Assembly: GCF_016808335.1 (NCBI RefSeq)
Contig: NC_053150.1
Span: 48,106,119-48,170,118, forward strand
Length of the DNA: 64,000 bases
Direction: 5' to 3'
Origin: Panicum virgatum
Taxonomy: Eukaryota; Streptophyta; Magnoliopsida; Poales; Poaceae
Part shown: positions 10,622-22,304 of the stretch, one piece after another
How the letters are laid out: each line of letters begins with the position of its first letter
Numbering within the stretch: the stretch's first letter is position 1
Program-made: the position numbers and the translations under genes
The notes under the pieces: model-generated
Databases searched by the model: none
Told to the model about the DNA's origin: nothing
What the model saw: only the letters and a program-made list of their open reading frames with translations

Positions 10622-12136
10622 AAATGCTGGTTTTATTTCCCGACTAAGGTAAAATCACATGTGTCACCTTTTACAGAAAAGGATGAACAAAAGGTCTGTG
10701 GTCTAAACATTTATAGTTCGCCCTTCCATTTTGCACATAGCTAATGGACATGTTTTGTGTCTGAAAATTCTGAAACACATTCATACAAGTTCAAGTCTAA
10801 GAAAGTGGCTCACAAGCTTGCAAGAAAACAAGAAATGTTAGCTTCTTAACGTTTCTCTTTAATTTAATGTTATTGGAATGCTGACATAGCTTTGGCAACT
10901 TAATGCTGTGTTTCTGACCCTAAAAAAAAAAGGACCCTAAAAAATGCTGTGTTTCTATTGCTAATGATGGATTATATCTAACCTAGGGTTATTGTTATGT
11001 GCTGCACTAGCTCTACTTAGTGTACTTATTAAATGTTAGGAAATTATGGCGGACCTTATTGTAACTGGATCAGATTGGTAATTCCTAATCTTACTAATGA
11101 GGGACCATCTTCATAAATATTTTTATTTCTAGTGATATCTTGGAGTCAAGCTGAGGAATCTTCATAATTATGTTGTGCTAGTTAGTTCAGTTGTTAAATG
11201 CTCAGAATTTATGCCATACCATAGTGAAACCTGACATACAAATTTCCATTTTGATTCAAGAAATACCTTGTTTGGAGAAAAGGAACTTGGTGAACCTGAC
11301 TGGTTAGGCCCTGCCATTACTAAGGAGGCATCAGCTTCTAATGATTCCTAGTATCTAGCCTACAGATCTTAGGATGTTACACTGCCTCTAGTTAGTTGTA
11401 GATGTTGGGTATCTCTACAGTATATTAACTAACCTTATACTGCCATAATGAAAAGGATGTGAAAATACTAGTTAATCATGTGTTTAAGCAAATGCTTCCT
11501 TTATCACATCATAGAGAACTTATTAGCAGTGGCCTTATGTAAAGTGCTCTGTAGGAGTCTGTTGCCAACTTGGAATGGTTGTTCTTTTGGTGACTGTTTG
11601 ATTGTAAATTATAGTTTTGATATTTGTGAACATAGATTCCAGTATTCTAGAATCTAGATATGTTAAGTCTAAGATTTACAATGAATGAGGGTTTTTTAGG
11701 TAATCCGCTTTGTATGTCAGTTATGTTGTTTTGTTTCCCTTCTGTATTTTTCAGCTGCACTACTGTGTATCTACAACAGGATATATTTGGTCACTTTTCC
11801 GCTTGCATCAAATCTATGTTCCTTAGGGATCTTTTAGACTTGCAGACTTGTCAACCCCAGTTTGAAAGTATCCCTTCTGTAAATTCTGTTTTCTCTGGAT
11901 CCTTTCTCCAAATTCCAAAGCCAAATGCTTTATATTGCTGTAATTTCCATGGGAGGCTATAGCATCATACTGACATTGGACCTACTAGGCTCAGACATTA
12001 TTTTGTGCAACGGTTACAATATGTTAGATCTTGGCTAATGCTATAGTTGAACTGCATATGTTATGCATATCTACTCATTGTCTTTTCGAGCTAGATTTTA
12101 GCTTCTAACATTATTTTTTTACTATCACTTCAATAG
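10622..12136. other. AT-rich non-coding stretch before the MBD gene
   Basis: About 1.5 kb of AT-rich, intron-like sequence that ends at the AG acceptor (CAATAG, 12136) just ahead of the MBD start codon. The 100-codon frame 11660-11962 has no domain. Most likely it is a long 5'-UTR intron of the MBD gene; no transcript evidence is available here. Confidence 0.4.
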
Positions 12137-12149
12137 GTCCCTAAGAAAT

Positions 12150-14161
12150 ATGGAGTCAAACCAGGAAAATTCCGTGATCGGTCCTCCACCATCTTGGAAG
12201 AGACAAAAGACATCTGATAAAGATGGTGACCAGTGTGACGATGCATTGCATCAAATAGTCATTTATAAGAATGACAAAAGTGATAGGGGACAAGATGTGC
12301 AGAGTGGAAACCATTGGTCACTTGAACCATCGAAGCCATCAAATATATCAAAGCGTGCATCAGTGAAGATTGGAGCCTTTGCTGCTCAATGTGCTAAATG
12401 CCAGAAATGGAGACTTATCTCAACAAAAGAGAAGTATGAAGAAATTCGAGAGCGAATTCGAGAAGATCCTTTTGTCTGTGAAAAAGCCCGTGAGTGGAAG
12501 CCTGATGTGACATGCAATGATCCATCAGATGTATCTCAGGATGGCAGCATGCTTTGGGCAATTGATAAACCTGACATTGCACAGGCTCCTCAAGGATGGG
12601 AAAGGTTAATTAAGATAAGAGGCGAAGGAAGCACAAGATTTGCTGATGTGTGAGTAACATTTTTCTCTCCGAACCTAGTTAAATGGTTTCTAGTTTGACC
12701 GCTTATTTCTGAACAAATGGTATCATAGTTATTACTTACTTCCCAGGATCTTGTGAACTCATATGCATACTTGTGCTGTCTGTTGTATTTCCCCTGGCTG
12801 ACATATGATCTATGATCTAAGTTCCCAGTCCATGGCAACAAACAAATAAATAAAAAACTAAGTTTTAATTGCTTAAAGGAAACGGGAATAATTTGTATTG
12901 TACTAGTTAATATCACACAAAACAGTTCCCCTTCAATCAATATATTTATACCAGCAGCTGATGTTGTTTACTGCAGTCAAATCCTCACCCAGATTCATGT
13001 TACTATCATGTTTATGATGTTCTAGCATTGTCATTTTTGTACACCATTTTTCTTCCCCCATCACTAATGTTGAAGATTTGTGTTGGGGATGGAGATACTG
13101 GAAAGAGGTAACTTATGTACCCTGCTGCATAATTTGTGTTCCTATGATCAGTAACCCATAAATATATGTGACATTTTGAATAAATATGGTAGAGTTCTTA
13201 TTGATGTTTTATTCATGATTTCAGGTACTATAGGTCCCCTACTGGAGTTCAACTGAGATCAACGAATGATGTTGAGAAGTATGTCAAGTCCTTTTGGTCA
13301 ACTACTCAACTCTCATTTTAACCTCTTCCCTTAAGCATATTAGTGCTCATGTCCAGTTTTATATGTATGTAGATTGTGGACTACATGCAAGTAATGGCTA
13401 TGTACCAGCCTACAATTATTCCCAAAATTATTGATCAATGGTAGCATTTTTATACTTAGTTCTTTGAATTCCATTCTTGGACAGGTACCTCGCACAGCAC
13501 CCAGAATACGTCGCACAAGGTGTGGGGTTATCTCATTTTTCATTCAAGATACCTGCACCATTACAAAAGGACTATGTTAGAAAGCGTTCCCAGACAAGCC
13601 AAAGTGGTCTCACGCGTACAGGATCAAGTAAACTTCTCCAACTGGAAGAAGGTAATGTGATATTGTATATTACATAAATTGGACATTCTACATTCAATGT
13701 TTTCTAGTTTGCCTTTTTGCTTGGGGCATGAGTACGGTATATCTTTGAAACCATCTGTTGAATTCATGACCTCAAAATTTGCCAAATGTAGAAATAAACG
13801 AACGCTTTGCCGGATGGCTTGTTACTGTGCTATTGGTTGATGTGATATAGCTTCTGGACAGTTGTTTTCCGACTGCATCCATATGGTACATCCAATTGGT
13901 TGTTCATTTACAGTTGTGCCTGGGACATTGGCTTTCTGACATGGACTAGTGTTTCGACATTCAACCGATTGCATCTCGATATTCTCAGCCATCTGATCCC
14001 ATGTTCTGTTTCTTGGTTCAGTGCAACCCATCTCTTGGGCAGCTCCACTGGAGAACAACCACCAGCTGGTGATCTACAACGAAGATCAGCACGAAGTGGT
14101 ACCATCTGAACTGCCGGAGCCGGCGAAGCCTTGGAGCCTGCCGCCTGCGCCTGCCGCCTAG
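12150..14161 (+). CDS. CW-type zinc finger / methyl-CpG-binding domain protein (MBD1/2/4-like), complete
   Basis: This is a nuclear protein of the plant MBD family that combines a CW finger (histone-tail reader type) with an MBD (methylated-DNA-binding type). Exons 12150-12649, 13225-13278, 13485-13651 and 14022-14161 join in phase with GT-AG introns to 861 nt, 286 aa. CW signature: Cys81, Cys84, Cys110 and Cys122 with Trp87 and Trp116. The MBD follows from about residue 147 to 225 (GWERLIK, then YYRSPTG, then RST, FSF); intron positions fall inside it as in plant homologues. The N-terminal 70 residues and the Pro-rich tail (ending LPPAPAA) are divergent. Length suits Arabidopsis MBD2 (about 270 aa). 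The ATG lies 13 nt after a splice acceptor, so the 5' UTR is spliced. Function beyond the domains is inferred; a paralogous last-exon relic lies at 52 kb. Confidence 0.88.
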
Positions 14162-14900
14162 CCCAACAACCCTGCATCCGGCATGCGCAGTGTCTGACTT
14201 TTGGACGGTGTTCGAGTTCAGTGATGCGAAACTATATATAGATGGTGCTTTTACTAGTAGGAGTGTAGGACTGAAAAACTAAAAACTTACTAGGTCCCCG
14301 TAGGCCGTAGCACAGCTAAGGTAGCGCCGTGTTCATGCTGTTGTTACTGGTTGGTTGTTTCAGCCACCAGGATCAGACGGCTGCTCTGGTGATCGGTGCT
14401 AGTAGTCTCGGTCTGATGATGATGAACATGTGGAAAGGATGGATTTTGGGACGGCAAGAACGTGTCTTCTAGCTTAGTGAGAAGGATTGAGACTTGGGTT
14501 GGATTAACTGCTGGTATCCATGTCTCTGGACTTGATGACGTTGCGCTATGTTGTTTGCTTGGTGACCGTCTCGCTATCATTTCGCGTGCGCGAGAGGGCC
14601 TCGCTCACCATGCGCGCCGGCGGACAAGAAACAAGCACTCATGCTCTGCTGGTGCCGCCGCGTCCGTGCTTCCTCTGCACTCACCCACCCACCGATTGGG
14701 TTCAGACTTCAGAGTTCGTTTCGTCTGCACGCCGTCTCCAGGAATTTGGAGCCCCGGTGTGAAATGCAAATTGGAGCTCTAATTTTTTTAAAAAGATATT
14801 TTATCTAACACTACTAATTAAAATTGAGTGGGTGTTTATATTCTTTATTTCTTCTTATATATTTTAGAATAACTTTCTTCTTATATATTTTAGAACAATT
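14162..14900 (+). other. 3' UTR and flank of the MBD gene
   Basis: About 740 bp of mixed composition after the MBD stop. Frames at 14344-14580 (-) and 14462-14782 (+) have no domain. The first few hundred bases are presumably 3' UTR; no clear AATAAA signal stands out. Confidence 0.35.
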
Positions 14901-14904
14901 TTTA

Positions 14905-15200
14905 CTACTACAAAAACGATTTGAAGAAATGTTTTTTTAGAGGCGATCAAAATGTAACCCACTCCAACAAAGGGAGCGGGGCTACTGTAGCATCTAACTC
15001 GTTCCTAGAAAAGTATTTTTAGAACGGGTGACGTCATTACTCGCTCATGAAAATAGGGCTCATTTTTTAGGCAGGTGATGATGTCACCCACCTTTGTAAA
15101 TTGATTTCTAGTGGCGGGTGATGCTTCCACGTGCTCCTAAAAGTTTTCAGATTAATCTAACCATTAATTAAACCACTAGAGGCGGGTATAATTATCGGAT
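14905..15200. mobile_element. CACTA (En/Spm) terminal fragment
   Basis: Sequence beginning ACTACTACAAAAACGATTT resembles a degenerate CACTACxAxAAA terminus. It is followed by the inward- and outward-facing subterminal repeats typical of grass CACTA elements: AGGCGGGTGAT/GATGTCACCCACC, TTTCTAGTGGCGGGTGATG and AGAGGCGGGTATAATTATC. Only one end is present, so this is a remnant. The LINE begins about 200 bp further on. Confidence 0.5.
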
Positions 15201-15402
15201 TGTAGAACAAATAAAACATTTAAGCCATTATTAATTAATCTAACCACTAATTAATTACATATGAGATGTTTTCATTTTTAATTTTTGAAAAGGAACAATA
15301 ATAAGTGATTACTTAAACCTTGGTTCGAGTATTTTATTATTGATTTTTTATCAACCGATTTTTACCAAAGCACCAATCGGTTTTGGGCCAAATAATGTGT
15401 GC
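15201..15402. other. AT-rich spacer before the LINE
   Basis: AT-rich sequence between the CACTA fragment and the first recognisable LINE codons. The true LINE 5' junction is somewhere in it. I could not find a duplication matching the sequence after the LINE poly-A tail. Confidence 0.3.
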
Positions 15403-17430
15403 AGGCTTGATCGAGGAGTAGCGACGCAGAGCTGGCTGAATCGCTTTTTTTATGCTTCTGTAACCCATCTTACTTCACCTTGTTCGGATCACTGTCCTCT
15501 GTTGTTGCGTGTCGTGCAGGAACAAGGGAGAAGTGCGGGCGCACAGCAAGCTTACTACGAAATTATGTGGGAAAGGGATGCGTCCCTAGACGAGCGCGTA
15601 CAGAACGCATGGAGCAATGAAGCGACGCATGGTGACCTGGGAGTTGTGTACTCAACTCTGAATGGTGTGCTTTCTGCGCTAAAGAGCTGGAGCGCCTGCC
15701 ATTTTGGCTCTGTGCGCAAGGAGTTGGAAAGGCTCAGAATGCAATTGGCGAGCCAGCAGGGCGCAGGTATGGACTCTACAGATATAAGAGAGACAATTCG
15801 TTCTATGAATGAGCTCTTGTACAGGGAAGAGATGCTATGGCTACAAAGATCAAGAGTCTCGTGGCTGAAGGAGGGTGATCGGAACACAAAGTTTTTCCAC
15901 CAAAGGGCGGCTAGGAGGGCTCGGAAAAACAAGATACGGCAGCTGAAACAAGCGGACGGTACTTGGACGTCGGAGACGGGATGCATGGCAGGTATGATCA
16001 ATAATTATTTTTCTGACCTTTACACGAAAGACCCCGCTGTTGTGCTGTAGGAGGTTACACAGTTGTTCGATCAGTGCATCACGGATGATGTGAATGATAA
16101 CTTATGCAAGCCTTTCACGGACGAAGAAATTAGTAATGCCCTTTTCCAGATCGGGCCACTGAAAACACCGGGCCCGGACGGTCTTCCGGCAAGATTTTTT
16201 CAGAGGAATTGGGGGCTCCTTAAGGAGGATATTATTCATGCTGTCAGAGTTTTCTTTGAAGTAGGAACAATGCCGGAGGGAGTGAACGATACAGCAATTG
16301 TGCTAATTCCGAAAGTTCAACATCCAGAAACTCTCAAGGATTATAGGCCCATTAGTCTTTGCAACGTCCTATATAAAGTGGTCTCCAAGTGTCTGGTGAA
16401 TCGACTTAGGCCACTGCTGGATGCTGTGATTTCAGAGAATCAGAGTGCTTTCATCCCAGGAAGGCTTATAACGGACAATGCATTGATAGCTTTTGAATGT
16501 ATCCATGCAATTCAGCAGGATAACTCAGTTAACAGTAAGTTCTGTGCAGTTAAACTGGATTTGGCCAAGGCGTATGATCGTGTGGATTGGAGTTACCTAG
16601 AGCTTGCTATAGAGAAGCTAGGCTTTCACCGCAAATGGAGACAGTGGATCATGGAGTGCGTGACCACTGTCCGTTACAGAGTCCGCTTCAACGGTGTTCT
16701 GCAAAACACCATCCAACCCACGCGTGGTTTGCGCCAAGGCGATCCACTATCGCCGTACTTATTTCTTTTTGTGGCTGATGGATTATCAAAAGTTTTGCAC
16801 CAAGAAATCAGGACGGATACGATACAGGGACTCAAAGTATGTCGCAGCGCACCAGCTGTTTCACACCTGCTGTTTGCTGATGACAGTCTCCTCTTTTTCA
16901 AAGCTGATGAACGGCAAACCGGGGCAGTAAAAGATGCACTTTCGAGATATTGCAAGGCTACTGGGCAGCTGATAAATTTTGATAAATGTTCTGTCCTGTT
17001 CAACAAGAATTAGGCTGAGGTGGTTATGACTGCAGTAAGGAGTGAACTGAATATCCACAGAGGCACATTTGAAGCGAAATACTTGGGCTTACCAACACCG
17101 GAAGGCAGGATGAAGGCGGACAAATTTAGCCCAATCCAGGAGAGGCTAGCCAAACGGTGCAATGCATGGTCTAAGAGATGTCTGTCATCTGCAGGGAAGG
17201 AGGTTTTGATCAAATCGGTGGCCCAGGCCATTCCAGTATATATCATGAGTGTGTTTCTGTTACCGGGAACAGTCCAGGCTGAGCTCACAAGGAGCATAAG
17301 AAGATTTTGGTGGGGTGAGTCGAGCTGCAAAAGGAAGACACATTGGATCGCTTGGGATAAATTTACCAAACCCAAAGGTTTGGGCGGTCTTGGATTCAGA
17401 GATCTTAAAGTCTTTAACCAGGCCCTACTG
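15403..17430 (+). pseudogene. LINE-1-type ORF2, part 1 (endonuclease end, RT, start of zinc-finger region)
   Basis: The endonuclease tail (SDHCPLL) begins after a 5' truncation. It is followed by the reverse transcriptase: TPGPDGLPARFF, the RPISL block, SAFIPGR, KLDLAKAYDRVDW, GLRQGDPLSPYLF and the FADDSLLFF catalytic box. Then come the YLGLP thumb and the WW-x-KPKGLGGLGFRD stretch preceding the zf-RVT. Two in-frame stops interrupt it (TAG at 16048-16050 and 17011-17013); the frame does not change. It is cut at 17430 by the Sirevirus within the codons FNQALL and resumes at 28945. No longer autonomous. Confidence 0.88.
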
Positions 17431-19450
17431 TGAGGAACGAGAGTACTCTATCCTGCTTGTGATGAGTGAATTGTCAACCGTGCGGTGTGATCGTGCGCTT
17501 GGTCTTTAGATTGCAGGTACACGGGCGTCAAGTGTCGACGGAGAGTTCCCGTGGAGGAGCTCGGGCCGGGCGGCAGCCGTGGCGTCCACTCCTGGATCGA
17601 GGGCGCAAGCGGCGACAGAAGGCGGGTTTCTTGGTTTGCGCCACAAAACCAAGGAAGCTGACGGCGGTTGAAGACGCCAAGTCGTGGAGGCACGGGCGTC
17701 GGTCTCGGGACTGACAGAGGCGACGGGCGTCGACGGCGTCTAGGGCCTCGCTGCGGGCGAGGAGGTGACGGGCGTCGGGCGGCGTCTAGGGCCGTCAGGA
17801 AGCCGAGGCGGGAACGGCGTCTAGGGCCACGGCGTGGAGGCGGGAATCTTCCCGCGCGTGGAGTTTTGGCGGTTTTCTCAAAACCGGCCACCTACCCGGG
17901 TTTCGCGGACCCTCCAAAACCGCGGAACGGATCTTCGTCCACATGGCGGCATCGCGGAGAAGGCTTCGAGTCGAAGAAAGAACCTCGGCCGTCGGATGAG
18001 TCCAATGTATCTTTTCCGGTTTTGCCCCTACGGGCTTTCTAGTGTCTAGTTAAGTCTAGGGGTATTTTAGTCTTTAGTCTAGAAAGTTAGAGGGGATAAA
18101 ATAGAGAGAGGAGGGCAGCCAACGGGTTAGGTCCAGAAGTTCCCGTCACCCCCTTCCTGCCCCTCTCCCGTTCCTCTTCTCCTCCCCTTTTCTTCCTCTA
18201 GGGTTAGGATTTGGAGATGGAATTTTGAGCGCTTGTATCACGGATTCATGGGAAAGGAGGCCCTTCCCTCCTAGTGCCCTCCGGGCTTTTGAATCGATTC
18301 AATTCGTTGTCTCTGTGATCTTGTTTTTCTGCTGGAATTCTTGTTTTCCCTCTGTTTGTTCTTGGCGCTGGTGCAGGGGGCCTTGAGCCTTTTGGGAGTG
18401 CGCGCTGCAGCAAGCAAGAAGAACAAGAGCCAGCACGCACACAGCACAAGCAGCTCATGTGCAGCACCAGCAGGAAGGCAGCAGGCGGCCAGCGAGCGTG
18501 TGCACAGCAGGGGCAGCGACCAAGGGCCTAGGCGCGCAGGTAATTTTTGTCTTCGTGTGTTGGGGATCAGAGGCACATCGACTAGGCAGCAGCAGGAGCT
18601 CGGCATCGGCAACTCCATCCACCGCACGCAGGCTGCTCGATGTTTTGCCCACAAGGTTAGGCAGCTCGACTGGTCAACAAGCACATCATGCATAGGTGAG
18701 CAGGTTTATGTTTTGCAGAGTGTATTGCAAGTTCGATTCAGAGCACTAGCAAAGCTTGATTTTAATTCCTGTCACATGCTTTGGAATGTCACTTTCATGA
18801 TACAGTGAAGCTTCCTTTATTTAATCAATTCCTGCTTGTCATGGCCGATAACTTTACTTGCTTTCTGTCTTGCATGTTCTGTTAGCTGTTTTGGTTGGAA
18901 AATTTGCTTGCTTCTAGTTCCTTCATGTGCTGGCCGAGAGCAATTTAATTGCCTCTCATTTGTCCCTGTTGACTGACTGCACTAGCAAGAATTATTCTCT
19001 TGTCATATGATTAGCTAGTGCTTTAGCTCTTGTGCTTCGAAATTAGTGTTTGCTTAGTTCAGATCTTGCTATTCGATAATAGACTCTCTGCATGCTTAGT
19101 TATTTTAAATAATGAGTTTTTGATCTCGCTTTTTGGGTCTAACCTTTTACATGCTTAGTGAAGAAATATATTTTGCAAGTCTTTTGAGAAAAGTTTTTCC
19201 AGCGCTTTGATAAATCGGCATTTTCGCTTTGTGCTGTGTTTGACTCAAGAGATTGCTTTCGTTTGCTTCCGCTTTGCGTAGAGCTTTTCCTAGCCGTTCC
19301 TAGGGTGAACTCGTCACTTGTTGGCGTGTGTCGCTTTGGCGGTTAGAAGAGAGGTGTGTCGGATTGAATTCGGGACATAGGCCTTGGTCTCTCGGAGAAT
19401 TTTTATCGGCTCCCATTCACCCCCCCTCTGGTCGCCTGTCCGGTCCTTCA
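17431..19450 (+). repeat. 5' LTR of the Sirevirus
   Basis: 2,020 bp, TG...CA. The first part is GC-rich, with the 12-mer GGCGTCTAGGGC three times (near 17735, 17788, 17817) and several ACGGGCGTC copies. The middle has an ATAAAATAG TATA-like motif (near 18096), and the rest is AT-rich. Frames inside it (for example 18341-18808) are not genes. Confidence 0.95.
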
Positions 19451-19452
19451 AT

Positions 19453-19466
19453 TGGTATCAGAGCTT
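19453..19466 (+). promoter_or_regulatory. Primer-binding site (initiator Met tRNA type)
   Basis: TGGTATCAGAGCTT begins 2 nt after the 5' LTR. It matches the complement of the 3' end of plant initiator methionine tRNA used by most Copia elements for minus-strand priming. Confidence 0.9.
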
Positions 19467-19514
19467 GGTTGAGGTTTTCAGTACCTTAACCGGTTCGAAA
19501 ACCACTTGGCGACC

Positions 19515-22304
19515 ATGGCGAGTCTTGGTAAGATCCCGGTGTTTTCCGGCGAGGACTATGCCTACTGGAAGGTTCGCATGAGAGCTTTCTTGCAGAGCAT
19601 GGGAGCCGAGGTCTGGGAAATTACCACGAACCAGCTTTACGAGGTGCTGGCTGTTCGGACCACGCCTCTTCAGGTGACCCAGCACGAGGCTAACGCCAAG
19701 GCCGTCAATGCCTTGTTCGCTGGCGTTTCTCGTGCGGAGTTCTCACGCGTCCAGGGTTTTCAGGAAGCTCACAAAATTTGGACGTGCCTTGAGAACTACC
19801 ACGAGGGTACACCTCAGGTGAAGGCCAGACTGTTCGAGACTCACCGGCGTGAGTACGAGAACTTCACACAGGAGCCGGGTGAGAGCATTGACCTGATGTT
19901 CAGTCGTTTTCAGTCGATTGTGAACAAGGTCAATGCGAACAGATCTGCTGGTGCCCTTGAGTACACAGAGCACGAGAAGGCTCTCAAGTTGCTCTACGCA
20001 CTTGACCGCTCTGTGTGGGATCTCAAGGTGAACACGATCATTGAGTCTGCAGGCTATGAGACTCTGACCGTGAACGAGCTTTTTAGCAAGCTCAAGGCCA
20101 CGGAGGTGGATAACCAGACACGAGCCAAGCTCAATGGTGCCCCTCCTTCCAAGAGCGTCGCTCTTGTGACTGGCTCAGGTGGATCGAGCTCTAACGCTAA
20201 CCCTGCTCTTGGCTTTTCTCTTGCCTCTTTGCCTTCTATTTCAGATGAGCAGCTGGAGACGCTGGGCGACGACGACTTGTGCCTCCTCATCAGCAAGTTC
20301 CAGCGCGTCTACCACAACAGGCAGAGGAAGAAGAACCCCGGGTGCTACAACTGCGGCGACCTGAACCACTTCATCGCCGATTGCCCCAAGAAGTCCGGCG
20401 GTGGCCAGAACAACTCCTTCGACTACTACCGCCACCGCGACCGCGACGAGGGAGGCTCCAACAAGGAGCGTCGGCGCCACAAGCACCGCAGTCGTGACCG
20501 GGGAGGACGCTTCGACAAGGAGTCGCTCAAGAAGCGCTTCCAGTACAAGGCCAAGAAGCGGGAGAAAGCCTTCCTGGCGCAGCTCAGCGACCTCGACAAG
20601 AGCTCCGACACCGACCGCTCTTCTTCACCGACCTCCAACGACGACGACAAGAAGAAGAAGAAGCGGGACAAGGAAGCCACCGGCTTCATCGGCCTTTGCT
20701 TGGCGGCCGGTCGACGCAAGAGCTTCTGCACCATGGCGGGCGAAGCCGATGGTGCTCGTGCGTCTTCGGGTGGACATGCTACACCGACGCACTCCGGCTC
20801 TTCTCCTGGATCCGAGAGCGATTCAGAGGTAAACTCCACGATTGACCTGCTTGATACAGAGGTTAGGGAGTTGTACGCCGCTCTCGACAACCAGAAGAGG
20901 CTGCTTAAGGAAGCAGCTAGAGAGCGTAGAAAGCTTAGGGCTGAGCTGGCTTGTGCTAGGGAGAAATCTAGTGAGGATGAGTGCGCTGGCTGCATATCTC
21001 ACATGAACGATCTTGTTGCTCTCCGTGCCAAGCATGATGAGAACGTCGTGAACTTAGATGTTGCTAAGACTTCGCTTGCTGACGTGTCTCATGAGCTCGC
21101 TAAGGCCAAGCATGAACTAGAACTGGTTAAGGACGCTCCTATTGTTAGCGATGTGCTTGAATGTGACAAGTGTCCTATATTTAAATCCGATCTAGCTTCG
21201 TTGCAGTCCAAGTTTGCTACTGTTGTGTGCGAGCTAGAGGAGATGAAGTCTAGGCCAGTTCTGCTTGGTGCTTGCAAGGTTTGTCCCACGCTTAGGTCGG
21301 AGCTAGATGAGAAGAACGCCTTGATCAAGTCTTTTGGAAAGACTAAGGTCATAGAGTCTAGCCCACATATTGACTGCTCTGTTTGCCCTGATTTGATTTC
21401 TGATTTGGATAATCTTGCGGTAGAAAAAGCCAACCTGGAGAATGAGAATACCTATCTTAGGGCGATTCTTAGTTGGGTTTCTGCTAGTGAGCCGCAGTTG
21501 GGCATGATGATCAAGCAGTTCAAGCGTGGTGATGGGTTTGGGGTCGGTTACACGTACACAAAGTCAGACTTTGACAGGTTGTACGGTAAGATTGGCAAGG
21601 CTGCTGGAAACACTGTTAGCACGAGCACGCAGCCTTCGCTTGTTGACCCCGCGGATGGTGTGCTTAAAGAACCACAGAAAGCACCTCCGCAGAAGCAGGT
21701 TTGGGTTCCAAAGCCCAATGAGCTGAGGAACTCCCTCGACACGCTCCCTGCTGCCACAGCCCAGGTTGCCCAGAAGAAGAGGGCTGCTCCTCCTCGTCCG
21801 CAGGCTAGGCCTCCACCTCCCAAGCGTGAGGTGAGGTACCACTGCGAGTTCTGTGACAGGGAAGGTCACCTGGAGGAGTTTTGCTTCAGGAGGAAGCGGG
21901 CTGTGAGGAGAGAGCAGGAGAGACGGAACGCGGACATGTACTCTGCTCGGGTGCATGATCCTTCTCGGCGTGGTGATAGGCGAGATGCTAGGGCGCGCCG
22001 TGTAGGTGGAGGTCAGGGAGACGGTGGTGGTTACCGTGCTCCAGCGGGTGGTCGCTTTGCCGGTCGTGCTCCTGGTCGTTTTCAGTACGGCTATGGACCA
22101 CGGGACCGAGGCTTTGGAGGAGGTTTCGATGCTCCACGCTTGTCTCGCGGTGGTGTTCGTCAGTCACACGGTAGACGGGACGAGGGATACGCTTTGCCTA
22201 GTTTTGCTAACCCTTCTGTAGAGCAAATGGCTCGACACTGGTTTGCTTCTCACTTTGCTAACCCCAGTGTTGAGACATTTGCTCACCCTTTGTCTCACTA
22301 CTGA
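19515..22304 (+). CDS. gag: Gag polyprotein, Sirevirus
   Basis: This is the structural capsid/nucleocapsid protein that packages element RNA. The ATG at 19515 is preferred; the frame also opens at a TTG 9 nt earlier. It gives 929 aa, much longer than most Copia Gags. The N-terminal third is a UBN2-type Gag domain ([15 protein letters not shown], the WExL-type contacts, YExLTV). Zinc knuckle 1 is CX2CX4HX4C (Cys277, Cys280, His285, Cys290). A Lys/Arg/Asp-rich charged region and a long acidic coiled-coil segment (about residues 430-640) follow. A second CX2CX4HX4C knuckle (Cys777, Cys780, His785, Cys790) and a Gly/Arg-rich tail end the protein. The stop at 22302 overlaps the pol frame by 83 nt. 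No frameshift or premature stop. Confidence 0.92.
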   Translation: MASLGKIPVFSGEDYAYWKVRMRAFLQSMGAEVWEITTNQLYEVLAVRTTPLQVTQHEANAKAVNALFAGVSRAEFSRVQGFQEAHKIWTCLENYHEGTPQVKARLFETHRREYENFTQEPGESIDLMFSRFQSIVNKVNANRSAGALEYTEHEKALKLLYALDRSVWDLKVNTIIESAGYETLTVNELFSKLKATEVDNQTRAKLNGAPPSKSVALVTGSGGSSSNANPALGFSLASLPSISDEQLETLGDDDLCLLISKFQRVYHNRQRKKNPGCYNCGDLNHFIADCPKKSGGGQNNSFDYYRHRDRDEGGSNKERRRHKHRSRDRGGRFDKESLKKRFQYKAKKREKAFLAQLSDLDKSSDTDRSSSPTSNDDDKKKKKRDKEATGFIGLCLAAGRRKSFCTMAGEADGARASSGGHATPTHSGSSPGSESDSEVNSTIDLLDTEVRELYAALDNQKRLLKEAARERRKLRAELACAREKSSEDECAGCISHMNDLVALRAKHDENVVNLDVAKTSLADVSHELAKAKHELELVKDAPIVSDVLECDKCPIFKSDLASLQSKFATVVCELEEMKSRPVLLGACKVCPTLRSELDEKNALIKSFGKTKVIESSPHIDCSVCPDLISDLDNLAVEKANLENENTYLRAILSWVSASEPQLGMMIKQFKRGDGFGVGYTYTKSDFDRLYGKIGKAAGNTVSTSTQPSLVDPADGVLKEPQKAPPQKQVWVPKPNELRNSLDTLPAATAQVAQKKRAAPPRPQARPPPPKREVRYHCEFCDREGHLEEFCFRRKRAVRREQERRNADMYSARVHDPSRRGDRRDARARRVGGGQGDGGGYRAPAGGRFAGRAPGRFQYGYGPRDRGFGGGFDAPRLSRGGVRQSHGRRDEGYALPSFANPSVEQMARHWFASHFANPSVETFAHPLSHY

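Noticed and set aside
17448..18808. Repeated frames in both Sirevirus LTRs (147, 155, 140 codons)
   Set aside because: They appear twice only because the LTRs are duplicated; no domain, and they lie in LTR regulatory sequence.
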